Shown piece by piece: positions 27,425 through 36,175 of a stretch of 64,000 nt of DNA. The stretch's first letter is position 1, and every line of letters begins with the position of its first letter. Position numbers and translations under genes: made by a program. The stretch is from Edaphobacter sp. (GTDB lineage Bacteria > Acidobacteriota > Terriglobia > Terriglobales > Acidobacteriaceae): NCBI RefSeq assembly GCF_028283685.1, contig NZ_JAPWKF010000001.1:248001-312000 (forward strand), in the 5' to 3' direction. Under the pieces are notes generated by a model that did not search any database, was not told the origin of the DNA, and saw only the letters and a list, made by a program, of their open reading frames with translations.

Positions 27425-28917
27425 TTGGTGTCATCGTTGTACCAGGACACTCTTCCGCCATGCACGGACTGGATGAGAGGCGCTCTCTGGCGTTGTTGCC
27501 TCTCGGGGATCGGCCGCTGCTCCAGCATGTTGTCGAGGCTCTCGTCGCGCAGAAGATTACGAAGATCGAGATGATCGTGGACCACGCCCCCGAAGCGGTG
27601 GAGGCACTGCTCGGAAATGGCGATCGGTGGGGTTGCAGGTTCCGCTACCACCTGGTGTCGCAGCAGGAGTACCCGTATCGCTCCCTGAAGATCATTCCGG
27701 AGCTGAAGGAAGAGCCGTGGATCTTGATCCACGCGTTGTCATATCCCTTTGTAGACAACCTGAAGGCAGACCGGGGTAAGCCTGTCGTCTTCCTCGGTCT
27801 CTCCGAGAATGGATCCGGGGACGGCTCGCCGCAACAACAATGGCATTGGATGGGAGCAGCAGCCTTCCCGTCAGGTCCTTACGCCGAGGCCATGTCGAAG
27901 CTAACGGTCCAGGAACTGAACCGCAGGATCGACGAAATGGCTGCCAGCCCAGACGTCGATGCCGTTCAGGTCCCGCAATGGCTGGATGCCTCTTCGCCTG
28001 AAGCCCTCCTGAAGTCGCAGACTCTCCTCCTGGAACGTCGGCTTGATGGAATGACTTTGAGCGGTGTGGAGAGGGAGCCTGGAGTCTGGGTCTCCCGAAA
28101 CGTCGTGGTGCATCCGACAGCAAGTCTTGTGGCTCCGGTCTACATCGGGCCCAACACCCGTCTGAATCGCGGTGTGAGGGTAGGGCCAAACGCCGTTCTG
28201 GAAGGGGAATGTATCGTCGATACGAACACTTCGATTGAGAACTCCCTTGTAACCGCTGGCAGCTATATCGGAGAACGCCTCGAACTCGATACCGCCATCG
28301 TAGACCACAATCTGCTGATCAATGTGCGCCTGGGGACCAGCGTCAACATCATGGAGGGCTTCCTGCTGGGAGGTTTGAAGCGACGAAGCCAGCGGAGTTG
28401 GTTAACGAGCGTGCCGCAGTCGCTGATCGCTTTCTGCCTGTCGATCCTGTTTCTGCCAATCACCCTGTTGGCCGCGATCTTTTACGGAATTCTGACGCAA
28501 AAGAAGCTGGTTCGAATCTCAGCTCTTAAGCATTCCCCTAACCACGTCACTCCGTTCGATCAATTCAAGCTTCTATGCTTTGGCGAAGATGCCTGGAACA
28601 CGCCAATTCCTGCAGGCTGGTCTGCATTCACCCGGCAATTCCTCCCGGGCTTGATGTCCGTCATTCGCCGCGATATCAGCTTTGTCGGGCTTCCACCGCG
28701 ATCGCCGCAGGAAGTCGCGGCCCTGCCTTCCGAGTGGCGTGATCTCTATCTGTCGGGTCCAACCGGCCTAATTACAGAAGCTTCCCTTGCGATGAGCGAT
28801 CCGACTGACGAGACGCAATGCTACCTTGCTGACGCATACTACAGCGTGCGCAGAGGTACCCTGTACAACCTCAAACTTGCGGGGAAGTATTTTTTGCGGC
28901 TGATCGTTCCTGCCTGA
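27421..28917 (+). CDS. Fusion: nucleotidyltransferase-like + left-handed beta-helix + degenerate sugar transferase domain
   Basis: 498 residues. Residues 1-~190 have a sugar-nucleotidyltransferase fold pattern (LALLPLGDRPLLQHVVEAL) without the GxGTRL signature loop. Residues ~225-320 carry hexapeptide repeats (VAPVYIGPNTRLNRGVRVGP). A membrane hairpin (~340-365) then leads to a PGT-like tail with RRDISFVGLPPRS and SGPTGLI but no DELP or KFRSM. It is the third consecutive gene with this fold and the second degenerate one. Possibly a scaffold or regulator of the initiating transferase; a catalytic role is not supported by visible residues. It ends 9 bases from the convergent HATPase gene. Confidence 0.75.
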   Translation: MIGVIVVPGHSSAMHGLDERRSLALLPLGDRPLLQHVVEALVAQKITKIEMIVDHAPEAVEALLGNGDRWGCRFRYHLVSQQEYPYRSLKIIPELKEEPWILIHALSYPFVDNLKADRGKPVVFLGLSENGSGDGSPQQQWHWMGAAAFPSGPYAEAMSKLTVQELNRRIDEMAASPDVDAVQVPQWLDASSPEALLKSQTLLLERRLDGMTLSGVEREPGVWVSRNVVVHPTASLVAPVYIGPNTRLNRGVRVGPNAVLEGECIVDTNTSIENSLVTAGSYIGERLELDTAIVDHNLLINVRLGTSVNIMEGFLLGGLKRRSQRSWLTSVPQSLIAFCLSILFLPITLLAAIFYGILTQKKLVRISALKHSPNHVTPFDQFKLLCFGEDAWNTPIPAGWSAFTRQFLPGLMSVIRRDISFVGLPPRSPQEVAALPSEWRDLYLSGPTGLITEASLAMSDPTDETQCYLADAYYSVRRGTLYNLKLAGKYFLRLIVPA

Positions 28918-28926
28918 TTCCCGATC

Positions 28927-29415
28927 CTATCGATCGAGTCGCGTGACCTGCTTGGTGAGCTTCATGCAATTGCCCTGTTCGTCTGAGCGGATATCCAGGG
29001 TATCGACGATCTGACGCACGATCTGCAGGCCGTGGCCCCGCATGGGCCAATCCTCGGTCGACTCCTCCAGAATGGGAGGATCTCCCTGCAGGCGGTGGAG
29101 CTGATCCTCAGGGAAGGGAGTTGCGTTGTCCTTCAGCTTGATCTCGATGAGACTTCCTGCGATAGTCACCTGGACGTCAATTGCATGATCCAGCGCTCCA
29201 CCATATCCATGCTCAATGATGTTGTTGATGATCTCCGAGACCGCAAGTTCAAGGGAGAAGATGTCTGCTTCTATCACGCCCAGATGATGAAAGACTCCAG
29301 ACATAGCGGCACGCACCAGGCTGATCTGGTCCAGGCTGCTCTCGATGCGAAACGAGATGGAGTATCTTTCCTGGTCTTGCAAGCCGGACTCCCTAAGCGG
29401 CGAGAACTTAATCAT
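28927..29415 (-). CDS. Anti-sigma regulatory factor, HATPase (RsbW/SpoIIAB-like)
   Basis: 162 residues. A GHKL ATPase fold with N-box EIINNIIEHGYGG and G-box MRGHGLQIVRQIVD is visible. Such proteins bind a sigma factor or other partner and phosphorylate a STAS antagonist. It lies 28 bases after the response-regulator phosphatase stop, same strand, so the two form an operon. The STAS partner is probably the protein encoded at 24454, 3.5 kb away across the EPS operon. Confidence 0.9.
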   Translation of the reverse strand: MIKFSPLRESGLQDQERYSISFRIESSLDQISLVRAAMSGVFHHLGVIEADIFSLELAVSEIINNIIEHGYGGALDHAIDVQVTIAGSLIEIKLKDNATPFPEDQLHRLQGDPPILEESTEDWPMRGHGLQIVRQIVDTLDIRSDEQGNCMKLTKQVTRLDR

Positions 29416-29443
29416 CGTGACGAGCCCCGGTTACCGAAGTGTA

Positions 29444-30640
29444 TTACTTACTCTCGATAATTAGCATAGAGACGTCATCTGGGAAACTATTTCCTTCACA
29501 CCATCGTTCAAGATCGCGTTGTATCAGTTCCAAGGCTGCCTTCGGAGATACTTCCATACTCGCGCTCAATTGCTGTTTGAGCTGATCAAGAGAGTAGGCT
29601 ACGCCCTCTGGATTCGTGCATTCCAGTACGCCATCAGAATAGAGCAGAAGGCGCTCTCCTGCGGGAAGGACAGTCGTCGTCTCCTCATAAGTCATGTCCG
29701 GCCATAGTCCGACAGGGAAGCCACCTTCTCCGACCGTAACAACCTCTCCCCGCTGATTGCACTGTAGCGGGATAGGATGTCCTGCCTGGCAGAAACGCAC
29801 TTCGCATGTCTGCGTGTCCAGAACACCATAGATCATGGTGAAATAACCGTCTCCCTGGGGCTGAAAGCGCCGGTTCAGCTCTCCGACGACATCGATCGGG
29901 GGGACAATTCTCTTCAATTCCAACTGTGGATCAAACCGCACCATGGGACTCCCCGGTTGCGGGGAGAGCAGGTGATTCAGGGTGACAGATAACAGGGCCG
30001 ATGGGATGCCATGTCCTGCGACGTCCAGGTGGTAGAAGACGAGATACCGATCCTGCATCATGAAGTAGTTCAGGTTATCCCCGGCGAGGAAGCTGCTGGG
30101 GATGACCAGCCAATCCAGGCGAAAGCAGGGGTGCACATCGAAGATCGTCGGCATGAGCCCGGCCTGGAGCGCTGAGGCCGCCTGCAGATCGGACTGGATC
30201 GTGCGATAGGCGGTGCCCAGCTTCTCGTTCAGACGATTCAAGCTTGCGTTCTGTTCCGCAAGCTCCTGCCTCAGCGTAAGAATTCGCTCCGCTGCACGAA
30301 TTCTCACTCTTAGCCGGCCTGCCTCAAGCGGAATGCTGACGAAGTCGTCCGCGCCGGCGTCCATCCCGGCCACAAAGTCGATCTCGCCTGCCTTGAGCGT
30401 GTAGAGGATGATGTAACAGTAGTGGCTGCCTGGCCGTTCTCGTATCTCACGGCAGAGCTCCAGGGCATCCAGGCCGGGCAAGGTCCAGTCGCTCAACAGC
30501 AGCTCATATCCGTCGTTTTGCAGTAGCAGCTTTGCTTCCGCTCCGTCCTTTGCGGTCGTGACCTGGTGACCCCAGTCTTTAAGCCAGCCGAGGAGCATAT
30601 TCTGTGTATTGAGATCTTCTTCAACGACCAGAACATTCAT
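29444..30640 (-). CDS. Response regulator fused to PP2C/SpoIIE-type phosphatase (RsbU-like)
   Basis: 398 residues. The receiver domain (1-~120) keeps the acidic pocket (EED near residue 7), phospho-acceptor Asp51 (LLSDWTLPG) and Lys in LYTLKAGE. A short coiled coil (~125-155) follows, then the phosphatase domain with DVAGHGIPSA and LYSDGV. The family dephosphorylates STAS antagonists when its receiver is phosphorylated, which links a two-component input to partner switching. No histidine kinase is encoded here, so the sensor is elsewhere. Confidence 0.92.
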   Translation of the reverse strand: MNVLVVEEDLNTQNMLLGWLKDWGHQVTTAKDGAEAKLLLQNDGYELLLSDWTLPGLDALELCREIRERPGSHYCYIILYTLKAGEIDFVAGMDAGADDFVSIPLEAGRLRVRIRAAERILTLRQELAEQNASLNRLNEKLGTAYRTIQSDLQAASALQAGLMPTIFDVHPCFRLDWLVIPSSFLAGDNLNYFMMQDRYLVFYHLDVAGHGIPSALLSVTLNHLLSPQPGSPMVRFDPQLELKRIVPPIDVVGELNRRFQPQGDGYFTMIYGVLDTQTCEVRFCQAGHPIPLQCNQRGEVVTVGEGGFPVGLWPDMTYEETTTVLPAGERLLLYSDGVLECTNPEGVAYSLDQLKQQLSASMEVSPKAALELIQRDLERWCEGNSFPDDVSMLIIESK

Positions 30641-30862
30641 TCTTTGACCACCAATGAGGGCACGTGTCTGAAGTGCGTGAGATTGCCCTCAAACAGAACT
30701 CCGCCCGCGCGGATGGGAGCAGAGCAGTTCGGGCAGCGAGTTTTGGCGTTACATCTCACAGAATTAGGCTTCTCGATAGCTTACGGTTTCTTGCCTACAG
30801 GTATCAGCTGGCCTGTGTAGAATATCAGCCATTCGACACGCTCAATTTATTCTGAGGTATGG
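30641..30862. other. Divergent intergenic region, no recognised gene
   Basis: About 220 bases between the minus-strand phosphatase and the plus-strand hydrolase. It should contain promoters for both. I saw no convincing -35/-10 pair; GAGG at 30854-30857 is the likely SD for the ATG at 30863. Confidence 0.35.
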
Positions 30863-32329
30863 ATGCGGCCATTCGAAGTTGCCTTGACTGGGGCATTGTT
30901 GCTTGCTGCTTTGATCTGGCCGCTGACGCAACATCGCAGGACCAGATGGGCGCTTATCTCAGCATGCCTGGCCCTCTTTGCGGTGCATCTGTTCGTTGAA
31001 GGGGCTCACTGGCAGCTGATTCCTGTCTATCTTGGTCTTCTTCTGCTGCTCTATGGGACGGTTAGGTCTCAGCACTCTGACCGACCGGCATTAAAACTGA
31101 CAGCCACAGTTGTCATCCTTGCAGCGATCGGCTGTGGCCTGTCGTATGCGGTCCCCATGTTTTCTCTGCCGAAGCCCACGGGCCAGTACCCGGTCGGCAC
31201 CCGCATCGTGTACATGCGCGACGATAGCCGGAAGGAGGATGCCAACCCTCATGGCTCAGCCAGCAGGGAGCTGATGGTGCAGCTATGGTATCCGGCAAGC
31301 CCTTCAGGAAAGCCCCTGGCGCGATACCGGCAATGGTCCGATAGCAGGCTTAGACAGACGTATCAGGCCGTCCTGAAGACGAACTCCCGTCAAGATGCCC
31401 CGCTTGCTCAGAGTGATCTGCCGTTTCCCATCGTGATCTTCGGACACGGTTGGGGCGGAACGCGGGTTCAGGACACCTTCCTTACGGAGGAGCTGGCGAG
31501 CCACGGATATGTCGTCGTCAGCATCGACCATCCTTACAACGCAGGGCGCGTCACCTTCCCGGATGGAAGGACCGTCGATGAGATTCGCGGATCGCCCATT
31601 ATCGACGTGGGCACGGCATCCTCGGAGCGCACCGAGGCGCTCTGGAATATGGAGCTGGAGAAGTGGACTGGTGATGAAATCTTCGTCCTGAACCGGCTGC
31701 AGGCTGAGAGCCTGACCCCAGCAAGTGTCTGGTACAGGCGATTGAACTTCAATCTTGTCGGATCGATCGGGCACTCGTTTGGCGGAGCCGCTGCAATGCG
31801 TCTTTGCGAGGTCGATCCGCGGGTCCGTTCCGCGATCAACATGGATGGCTGGACGTTCAACGGCGTCGAGAACTGGCCCGCTTCGAAGTCCATGATGTTT
31901 ATGTTTGAGCAAGACCCTGGCCCGAAGCTGGAAGATCTCCACTCCGCCATCCCAGCCCTCCGCGTTGAAGCCGAGTTGGATGTGAAGGACGACGCCATCA
32001 TTCACCATGCGATGGAACAGGCAGGCGGCTATCAACTGATTATCCAGGGCGCGATGCACGATGACTTTACCGATCAGCCAATGATCTCGCCCATACGGCG
32101 AATCACGCATACGGGACCGATCAATACCCGCGAAATGCAGACCATTGTGCGCCGGTACTCGCTCGCATTCTTTGATCAGACACTGAGAGGACAAGCGTCC
32201 CCATTGCTTCAATCAGGAGACGTCAGTCCGTTCAAAGAAGTGCAGTTCCTGCAATGGAAACGACCTGCCCAATCCGTTCCTACAGGCACTCCTGGAGGCT
32301 TTCCACCACGCGTGGCAGGTTCTCGTTAG
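30863..32329 (+). CDS. PAF-acetylhydrolase-like alpha/beta hydrolase with N-terminal membrane region
   Basis: 488 residues. Four or five hydrophobic helices occupy residues 1-~110, then an alpha/beta hydrolase domain resembles platelet-activating-factor acetylhydrolase: ELMVQLWYPAS, oxyanion region FGHGWGGTR, nucleophile in IGHSFGGAA and a late His in QGAMHDDF. Substrates of such enzymes are short-chain esters, often lipid esters; the fold places the catalytic domain outside the cytoplasmic membrane. Its 3' end overlaps the convergent NRPS thioesterase gene by 50 bases. Whether it acts on the assembly-line product is unknown. Confidence 0.82.
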   Translation: MRPFEVALTGALLLAALIWPLTQHRRTRWALISACLALFAVHLFVEGAHWQLIPVYLGLLLLLYGTVRSQHSDRPALKLTATVVILAAIGCGLSYAVPMFSLPKPTGQYPVGTRIVYMRDDSRKEDANPHGSASRELMVQLWYPASPSGKPLARYRQWSDSRLRQTYQAVLKTNSRQDAPLAQSDLPFPIVIFGHGWGGTRVQDTFLTEELASHGYVVVSIDHPYNAGRVTFPDGRTVDEIRGSPIIDVGTASSERTEALWNMELEKWTGDEIFVLNRLQAESLTPASVWYRRLNFNLVGSIGHSFGGAAAMRLCEVDPRVRSAINMDGWTFNGVENWPASKSMMFMFEQDPGPKLEDLHSAIPALRVEAELDVKDDAIIHHAMEQAGGYQLIIQGAMHDDFTDQPMISPIRRITHTGPINTREMQTIVRRYSLAFFDQTLRGQASPLLQSGDVSPFKEVQFLQWKRPAQSVPTGTPGGFPPRVAGSR

Positions 32330-35300
32330 AGAGAACCTGAAGATGGGCTCCCGGTATCTCAAAGATGCGCGCCGGCTGCGAGGTAAATCGCCCCCAGCCA
32401 AGATCGCGAGGGCCTTTTTCGCGTGAGGCTCTCAGGAGGGTTACGGCTCCCTCTAACTTCTTCGGGACGTAGTTCACTGCGGCAAAGGAATTGATGTGAT
32501 AAACGCTCCGCAGTCTTGTTGGGATGACCTTCCCACGGTCTATCGCAAAGGTATAGAGAGTGCGAAGGATCGTGCTCTTCACTGCATCGAAGAGCTCCAT
32601 TGGAGTAAGGGGGCGCAGGCGGTGGAAGAACGGTGACCAGACGGCGGCGAGCTGCCTTGCAGCCGTCGCCAGCGTGCCATTTTCTTCTCGAACAGTGTGA
32701 CGCCATACGGGAGTGTCCAGCATCCCGACAAGAGAGACTTTTTCGCCTGCTATCTGCAGCTGCCGAGCCATCTCAAAAGCGACAAAACCGCCGTAAGAGT
32801 ATCCAAGGAAGTGATACGGTCCGGATGGCTGAATCTTGCGCACCTCGTCCACGTAATACGCGGCAAGCTCTTCAAGACTGGTCAGCGGAGTGGCATCCTG
32901 CTGCAGAGACTGCGCTTCAATTCCGTAGACTGGCTGGTCCGCGCCGAGGCTTCTGGAGAGATCGTAGAAGTTGAGGACGTTTCCTCCCACTCCATGAATC
33001 ATGAATAGAGGAGCCTTCGAACCACCCGACTGGACAGCGACGATCGAGGACGGCAGCTGAGGATTCAGTCGTCCTCGAATCTGTGCAGATAGCTGGGCAA
33101 TCGTGGGGCAGCTGAACAGCGTTGCCAGTCCCAGCTTCAGTCCATATTGCTTATTGATTCTGGCGATCAAGCGGGCTGCAACGAGGGATCTGCCACCAAG
33201 CGCAAAGAAATCATCGTGGGGTCCAACGTCTTTGAGATTCAGCGAAGATTCCCATACCCGCGTGAGATCTCTCGTCACCTCATCGTTGACTACCGGAGTC
33301 TCCTCAGCGAGCGCTACCGTCTGCTGAGGCTCCATCTGCGCTGCTGCGGCCAACAACTCGATGACGGAGCCTTCCGCTCCATTGCCCGATGACACATGAG
33401 GCGGTGGCGGGAGCTGGCTGAGCCGCTGCGATGGGGCCGTAACCAGGGCTGACAGAAGTGTTTGATAGTACTCCAGCCATTGCCGGATTGTGGACGCATC
33501 GAACAGGTTGGCGTTGTATTCCAGCTGTGCGCGAACGCCTTCCTTTCGCTCGATCACGGCAAGCTGCATCTCGAACGGAAGTCCTAGACTTCGCGTCGGC
33601 AGGGGAGTGATCGTGAGTCCATCAAGCTCCCGCGCTTGAAGGAAGGCGGGCTGGCAGAAGAAGTAGAACTGGAAGAGAGGGCTTCTTCCGCCGGAAGCGC
33701 GTATGGACAGCCTCTCCAGAAGCATCTCGAATGGAACTTCGGCGTGGCCCAGCGATTCAACGGTGGTCTCTCGGACCATTGCCAGAACTTCCTGGAGCGT
33801 AGGGTCGCCGGTCAGCCTAAGCCGGAGAGCGACCGGTCCGGCAAACGGACCAATCAGCGGCTCTGTCTCCAGTCTCCGGTTCACTACAGGAGAGCCCACG
33901 ATCATATCCCCGGCCTGTGTCGCCTGATGCAGCAGCATACTGAAGCAGGCAAGCGTAGCCACATAGAGCGTCGTACTGTTTGCCTGTGCAATCTGCTTCA
34001 ACGCAGCGGATAACTCCTGAGGGAGCAACCGTGTCTCCAGGGAACTCTTAGCGACTGCGAGCTGGTTCGGTGCGTGGTCCGTAGGGAAGTCGAGGACAGG
34101 CAGCTGACCTCCGAGCGACTTCATCCAATACTGGAGGTGCTGCTGTGTGGCCTCCGACTCCGCCGACTCCCTCTGCCAGACAGAGAAATCACCATACTGA
34201 AGCTGCAAGGGCTCAAAGCAGAATGCTCCTTGTTTCTGCAGCGCTTCGTAGGCTGTCCAAAGCTCACGCTGAAAGACCTGGATCGACCAGGCGTCCGAGA
34301 TCGCATGGTGGATGCTGAGAGCCAGAATGTGCTCTGCGGGACTCAGATGGTAAAGAGCCGCATGGAAGAGTGGTAGCTGGGACAGATCGAACGGCTGCTC
34401 CAGAAGACTCCTGAGGTTGTTCTCCAGCAGAGCCTCGCCTTCCTGCTCGGCAAGGTCCTCCATTGGAATCACATTCAGGTGGAACGGAGCCACATCGTGG
34501 ATGACCTGCATCAGCTCGCCGTTGATCTCCGCAAAGCTGGTCCGAAGCGTCTCGTGGCGTTCAATCAGAAGACGAAAGCTTTGCTCCAGCACCGAGGAAG
34601 AAAGCCTGCCCGTAATCCGCAGGCTGACAGGCATATGAAATGTAGGGTTTGCGGCATCCACCTGCGAAAGCGTCCAGAAGCGTTCCTGCGCGTAGCTGGC
34701 AGGAATCGCCTGCAATCCCATCTCTTCGGTGTTGCTATCAGAGACGGCAACATTCGTCTCCATCTCCGGCAAGCGGCTGGAAAGCGCATCCGCAGGAGAA
34801 AGAGGGATCTCCGCAATCAGCTGTTGCGGATTGGAAGCGACATGGCGGAGCAACTCGATGAAGTGTCCGTGCAGACTCTCTGCCGTGCTGCGAGAGTACA
34901 GGTCGGTCTTGTACTCCAGAGAAAGCCGCCAGCCCGCCTCACGTTCCACCAGAAAAAAATTCAGATCGTAAAGTGCGCCCTGCGACTTGGATGGAAGAGT
35001 TGTCAGATCGGCGTCGCCTAGCTTGAACTGAAAAGGACCGCCGCGCCCATATTCCTTCTGGCAGACAAAGTTGAGCAGGAAGAGCTGATTGGAGTTAGCC
35101 TCAGCACCTGCAACCTCAGAGATGACCGTGTCGAACGGAACATCCTGGTTCGCGAGAGCCTCCCACACGCGCTCACGGACGCGTTCCAAGAGATCACTGA
35201 AGGTCATCGCGCGATGCACCTCGGCCCGAATCAGCACCTGGTTCACGAACTGACCGAAGATACTTTCAAACTCCATCCTCGTTCGACCCGCCAACGGGGT

Positions 35301-35369
35301 CCGCAGGCTGATATCGGACTTACCGGTGTAGCGAAACAACAGAGCCAGACATGCGGCTGTGGTCACCAC
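32280..35369 (-). CDS. NRPS 3' fragment: (C-terminal half of C1) - C2 - PCP - TE
   Basis: 1029 residues from a GTG inside a condensation domain. The beginning (VTTAACLALLFRYTG) is the middle of C domain 1, whose first half is encoded in the overlapping frame at 35363-36175. C2 has HHAISDA, keeping the catalytic His and Asp. PCP has FFALGGRSLV. The terminal thioesterase has GYSYGGF, LLDTP and GAHLQVL, a complete Ser-Asp-His set, so it should release the chain. No adenylation domain is present, so the PCP must be loaded by another protein or serve as a relay. With one base restored upstream, the gene would encode about 1300 residues, C-C-PCP-TE. Translation may restart at this GTG, which overlaps the upstream TGA. 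Confidence 0.85.
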   Translation of the reverse strand: MVTTAACLALLFRYTGKSDISLRTPLAGRTRMEFESIFGQFVNQVLIRAEVHRAMTFSDLLERVRERVWEALANQDVPFDTVISEVAGAEANSNQLFLLNFVCQKEYGRGGPFQFKLGDADLTTLPSKSQGALYDLNFFLVEREAGWRLSLEYKTDLYSRSTAESLHGHFIELLRHVASNPQQLIAEIPLSPADALSSRLPEMETNVAVSDSNTEEMGLQAIPASYAQERFWTLSQVDAANPTFHMPVSLRITGRLSSSVLEQSFRLLIERHETLRTSFAEINGELMQVIHDVAPFHLNVIPMEDLAEQEGEALLENNLRSLLEQPFDLSQLPLFHAALYHLSPAEHILALSIHHAISDAWSIQVFQRELWTAYEALQKQGAFCFEPLQLQYGDFSVWQRESAESEATQQHLQYWMKSLGGQLPVLDFPTDHAPNQLAVAKSSLETRLLPQELSAALKQIAQANSTTLYVATLACFSMLLHQATQAGDMIVGSPVVNRRLETEPLIGPFAGPVALRLRLTGDPTLQEVLAMVRETTVESLGHAEVPFEMLLERLSIRASGGRSPLFQFYFFCQPAFLQARELDGLTITPLPTRSLGLPFEMQLAVIERKEGVRAQLEYNANLFDASTIRQWLEYYQTLLSALVTAPSQRLSQLPPPPHVSSGNGAEGSVIELLAAAAQMEPQQTVALAEETPVVNDEVTRDLTRVWESSLNLKDVGPHDDFFALGGRSLVAARLIARINKQYGLKLGLATLFSCPTIAQLSAQIRGRLNPQLPSSIVAVQSGGSKAPLFMIHGVGGNVLNFYDLSRSLGADQPVYGIEAQSLQQDATPLTSLEELAAYYVDEVRKIQPSGPYHFLGYSYGGFVAFEMARQLQIAGEKVSLVGMLDTPVWRHTVREENGTLATAARQLAAVWSPFFHRLRPLTPMELFDAVKSTILRTLYTFAIDRGKVIPTRLRSVYHINSFAAVNYVPKKLEGAVTLLRASREKGPRDLGWGRFTSQPARIFEIPGAHLQVLSNENLPRVVESLQECL

Positions 35370-36175
35370 GAAAAACGTTGTACCCTGCTCTGGGCGAGTT
35401 GACGAAGCCCCTGCGAAAGATCGCCCGGCAGCATTGCGGAGAGAATATCGCTCTGGATCGACATCTGCGCAGGTGCTTCAAAGTCCGGCTCAATCTTGAT
35501 CTGCTGCGCACCTGTCAGGCGATTCTTCCAATAGGTGAGCTGCTCCTTGATCTCCGGGCGTTCCGTCATCTCCTGTTGCCAGACGACATAATCTCCAAAC
35601 TGGAAATCCAGCGGAGGGAGTGGATTCTGCAGTCCGGCAGCGAACGCCGTGTAGATTCGTGCGAGCTCCTCCATCCAGATTCCGATGGACCATCCGTCAC
35701 CGATAATCTGGTGGATTGTAAGCACAAGCATCGACCGGCCGCTCGACAGACGGAGTAGTACCGTACGAACTGGAGGATGAAGCGTCAGGTTGAAATTCGC
35801 CTGTGCCTCGCGCAGGCAGACAGCATCGATCTGCTCGACCTGTTGCTGTTCTGTAAGAGTAGTGAAGTCGAACACGTCTAACGTCGTAGAGCCATGCGGA
35901 AGAATGATCTGCATGACTTCGCCGTCAACGCTGCGGAAGACTGTTCTCAAAGCTTCGTGACGGTTCGCTATCTCCTGAAGCGAACGCTCCAGCAACACGA
36001 GATCGATCGGGCCAGCGAGATTCATCCGAAAGGCGCCGTTAAAACGAGAGTCAGGGGTACTTTCCAGCGGCGCTGGAAGCATCGTCCTCTGACCTGGAGT
36101 CAAAGGAAATGCGAAGTACTCCTCGGACTGCGTTACGATCTGCACGTCCTCTCGAACAGTGACCTCCGTGCTCAT
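35363..36175 (-). CDS. NRPS 5' fragment: N-terminal half of condensation domain 1 (frameshifted)
   Basis: 270 residues, ending in a TGA after VQRFSW where homologous C domains continue. It overlaps the stop of the preceding PKS-NRPS gene by ATGA, so it is the natural start of the last gene in the operon. The catalytic motif reads HQIIGDG: the second, catalytic His is Gln156, so this domain would probably be inactive even if intact. The N-terminus (LTPGQRTMLPA) is a normal C-domain entry. Confidence 0.85.
   Translation of the reverse strand: MSTEVTVREDVQIVTQSEEYFAFPLTPGQRTMLPAPLESTPDSRFNGAFRMNLAGPIDLVLLERSLQEIANRHEALRTVFRSVDGEVMQIILPHGSTTLDVFDFTTLTEQQQVEQIDAVCLREAQANFNLTLHPPVRTVLLRLSSGRSMLVLTIHQIIGDGWSIGIWMEELARIYTAFAAGLQNPLPPLDFQFGDYVVWQQEMTERPEIKEQLTYWKNRLTGAQQIKIEPDFEAPAQMSIQSDILSAMLPGDLSQGLRQLAQSRVQRFSW
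35386..35394 (-). other. Frameshift site splitting the C-C-PCP-TE gene
   Basis: On the minus strand the frame reads CTC GCC CAG AGC AGG GTA. Adding one G after GCCCAG gives LAQEQGTTFFVV, the usual C-domain sequence, and joins the two reading frames without any other change. The missing base is therefore at about 35390. It may be a true mutation or a sequencing error next to GGG. Confidence 0.8.
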
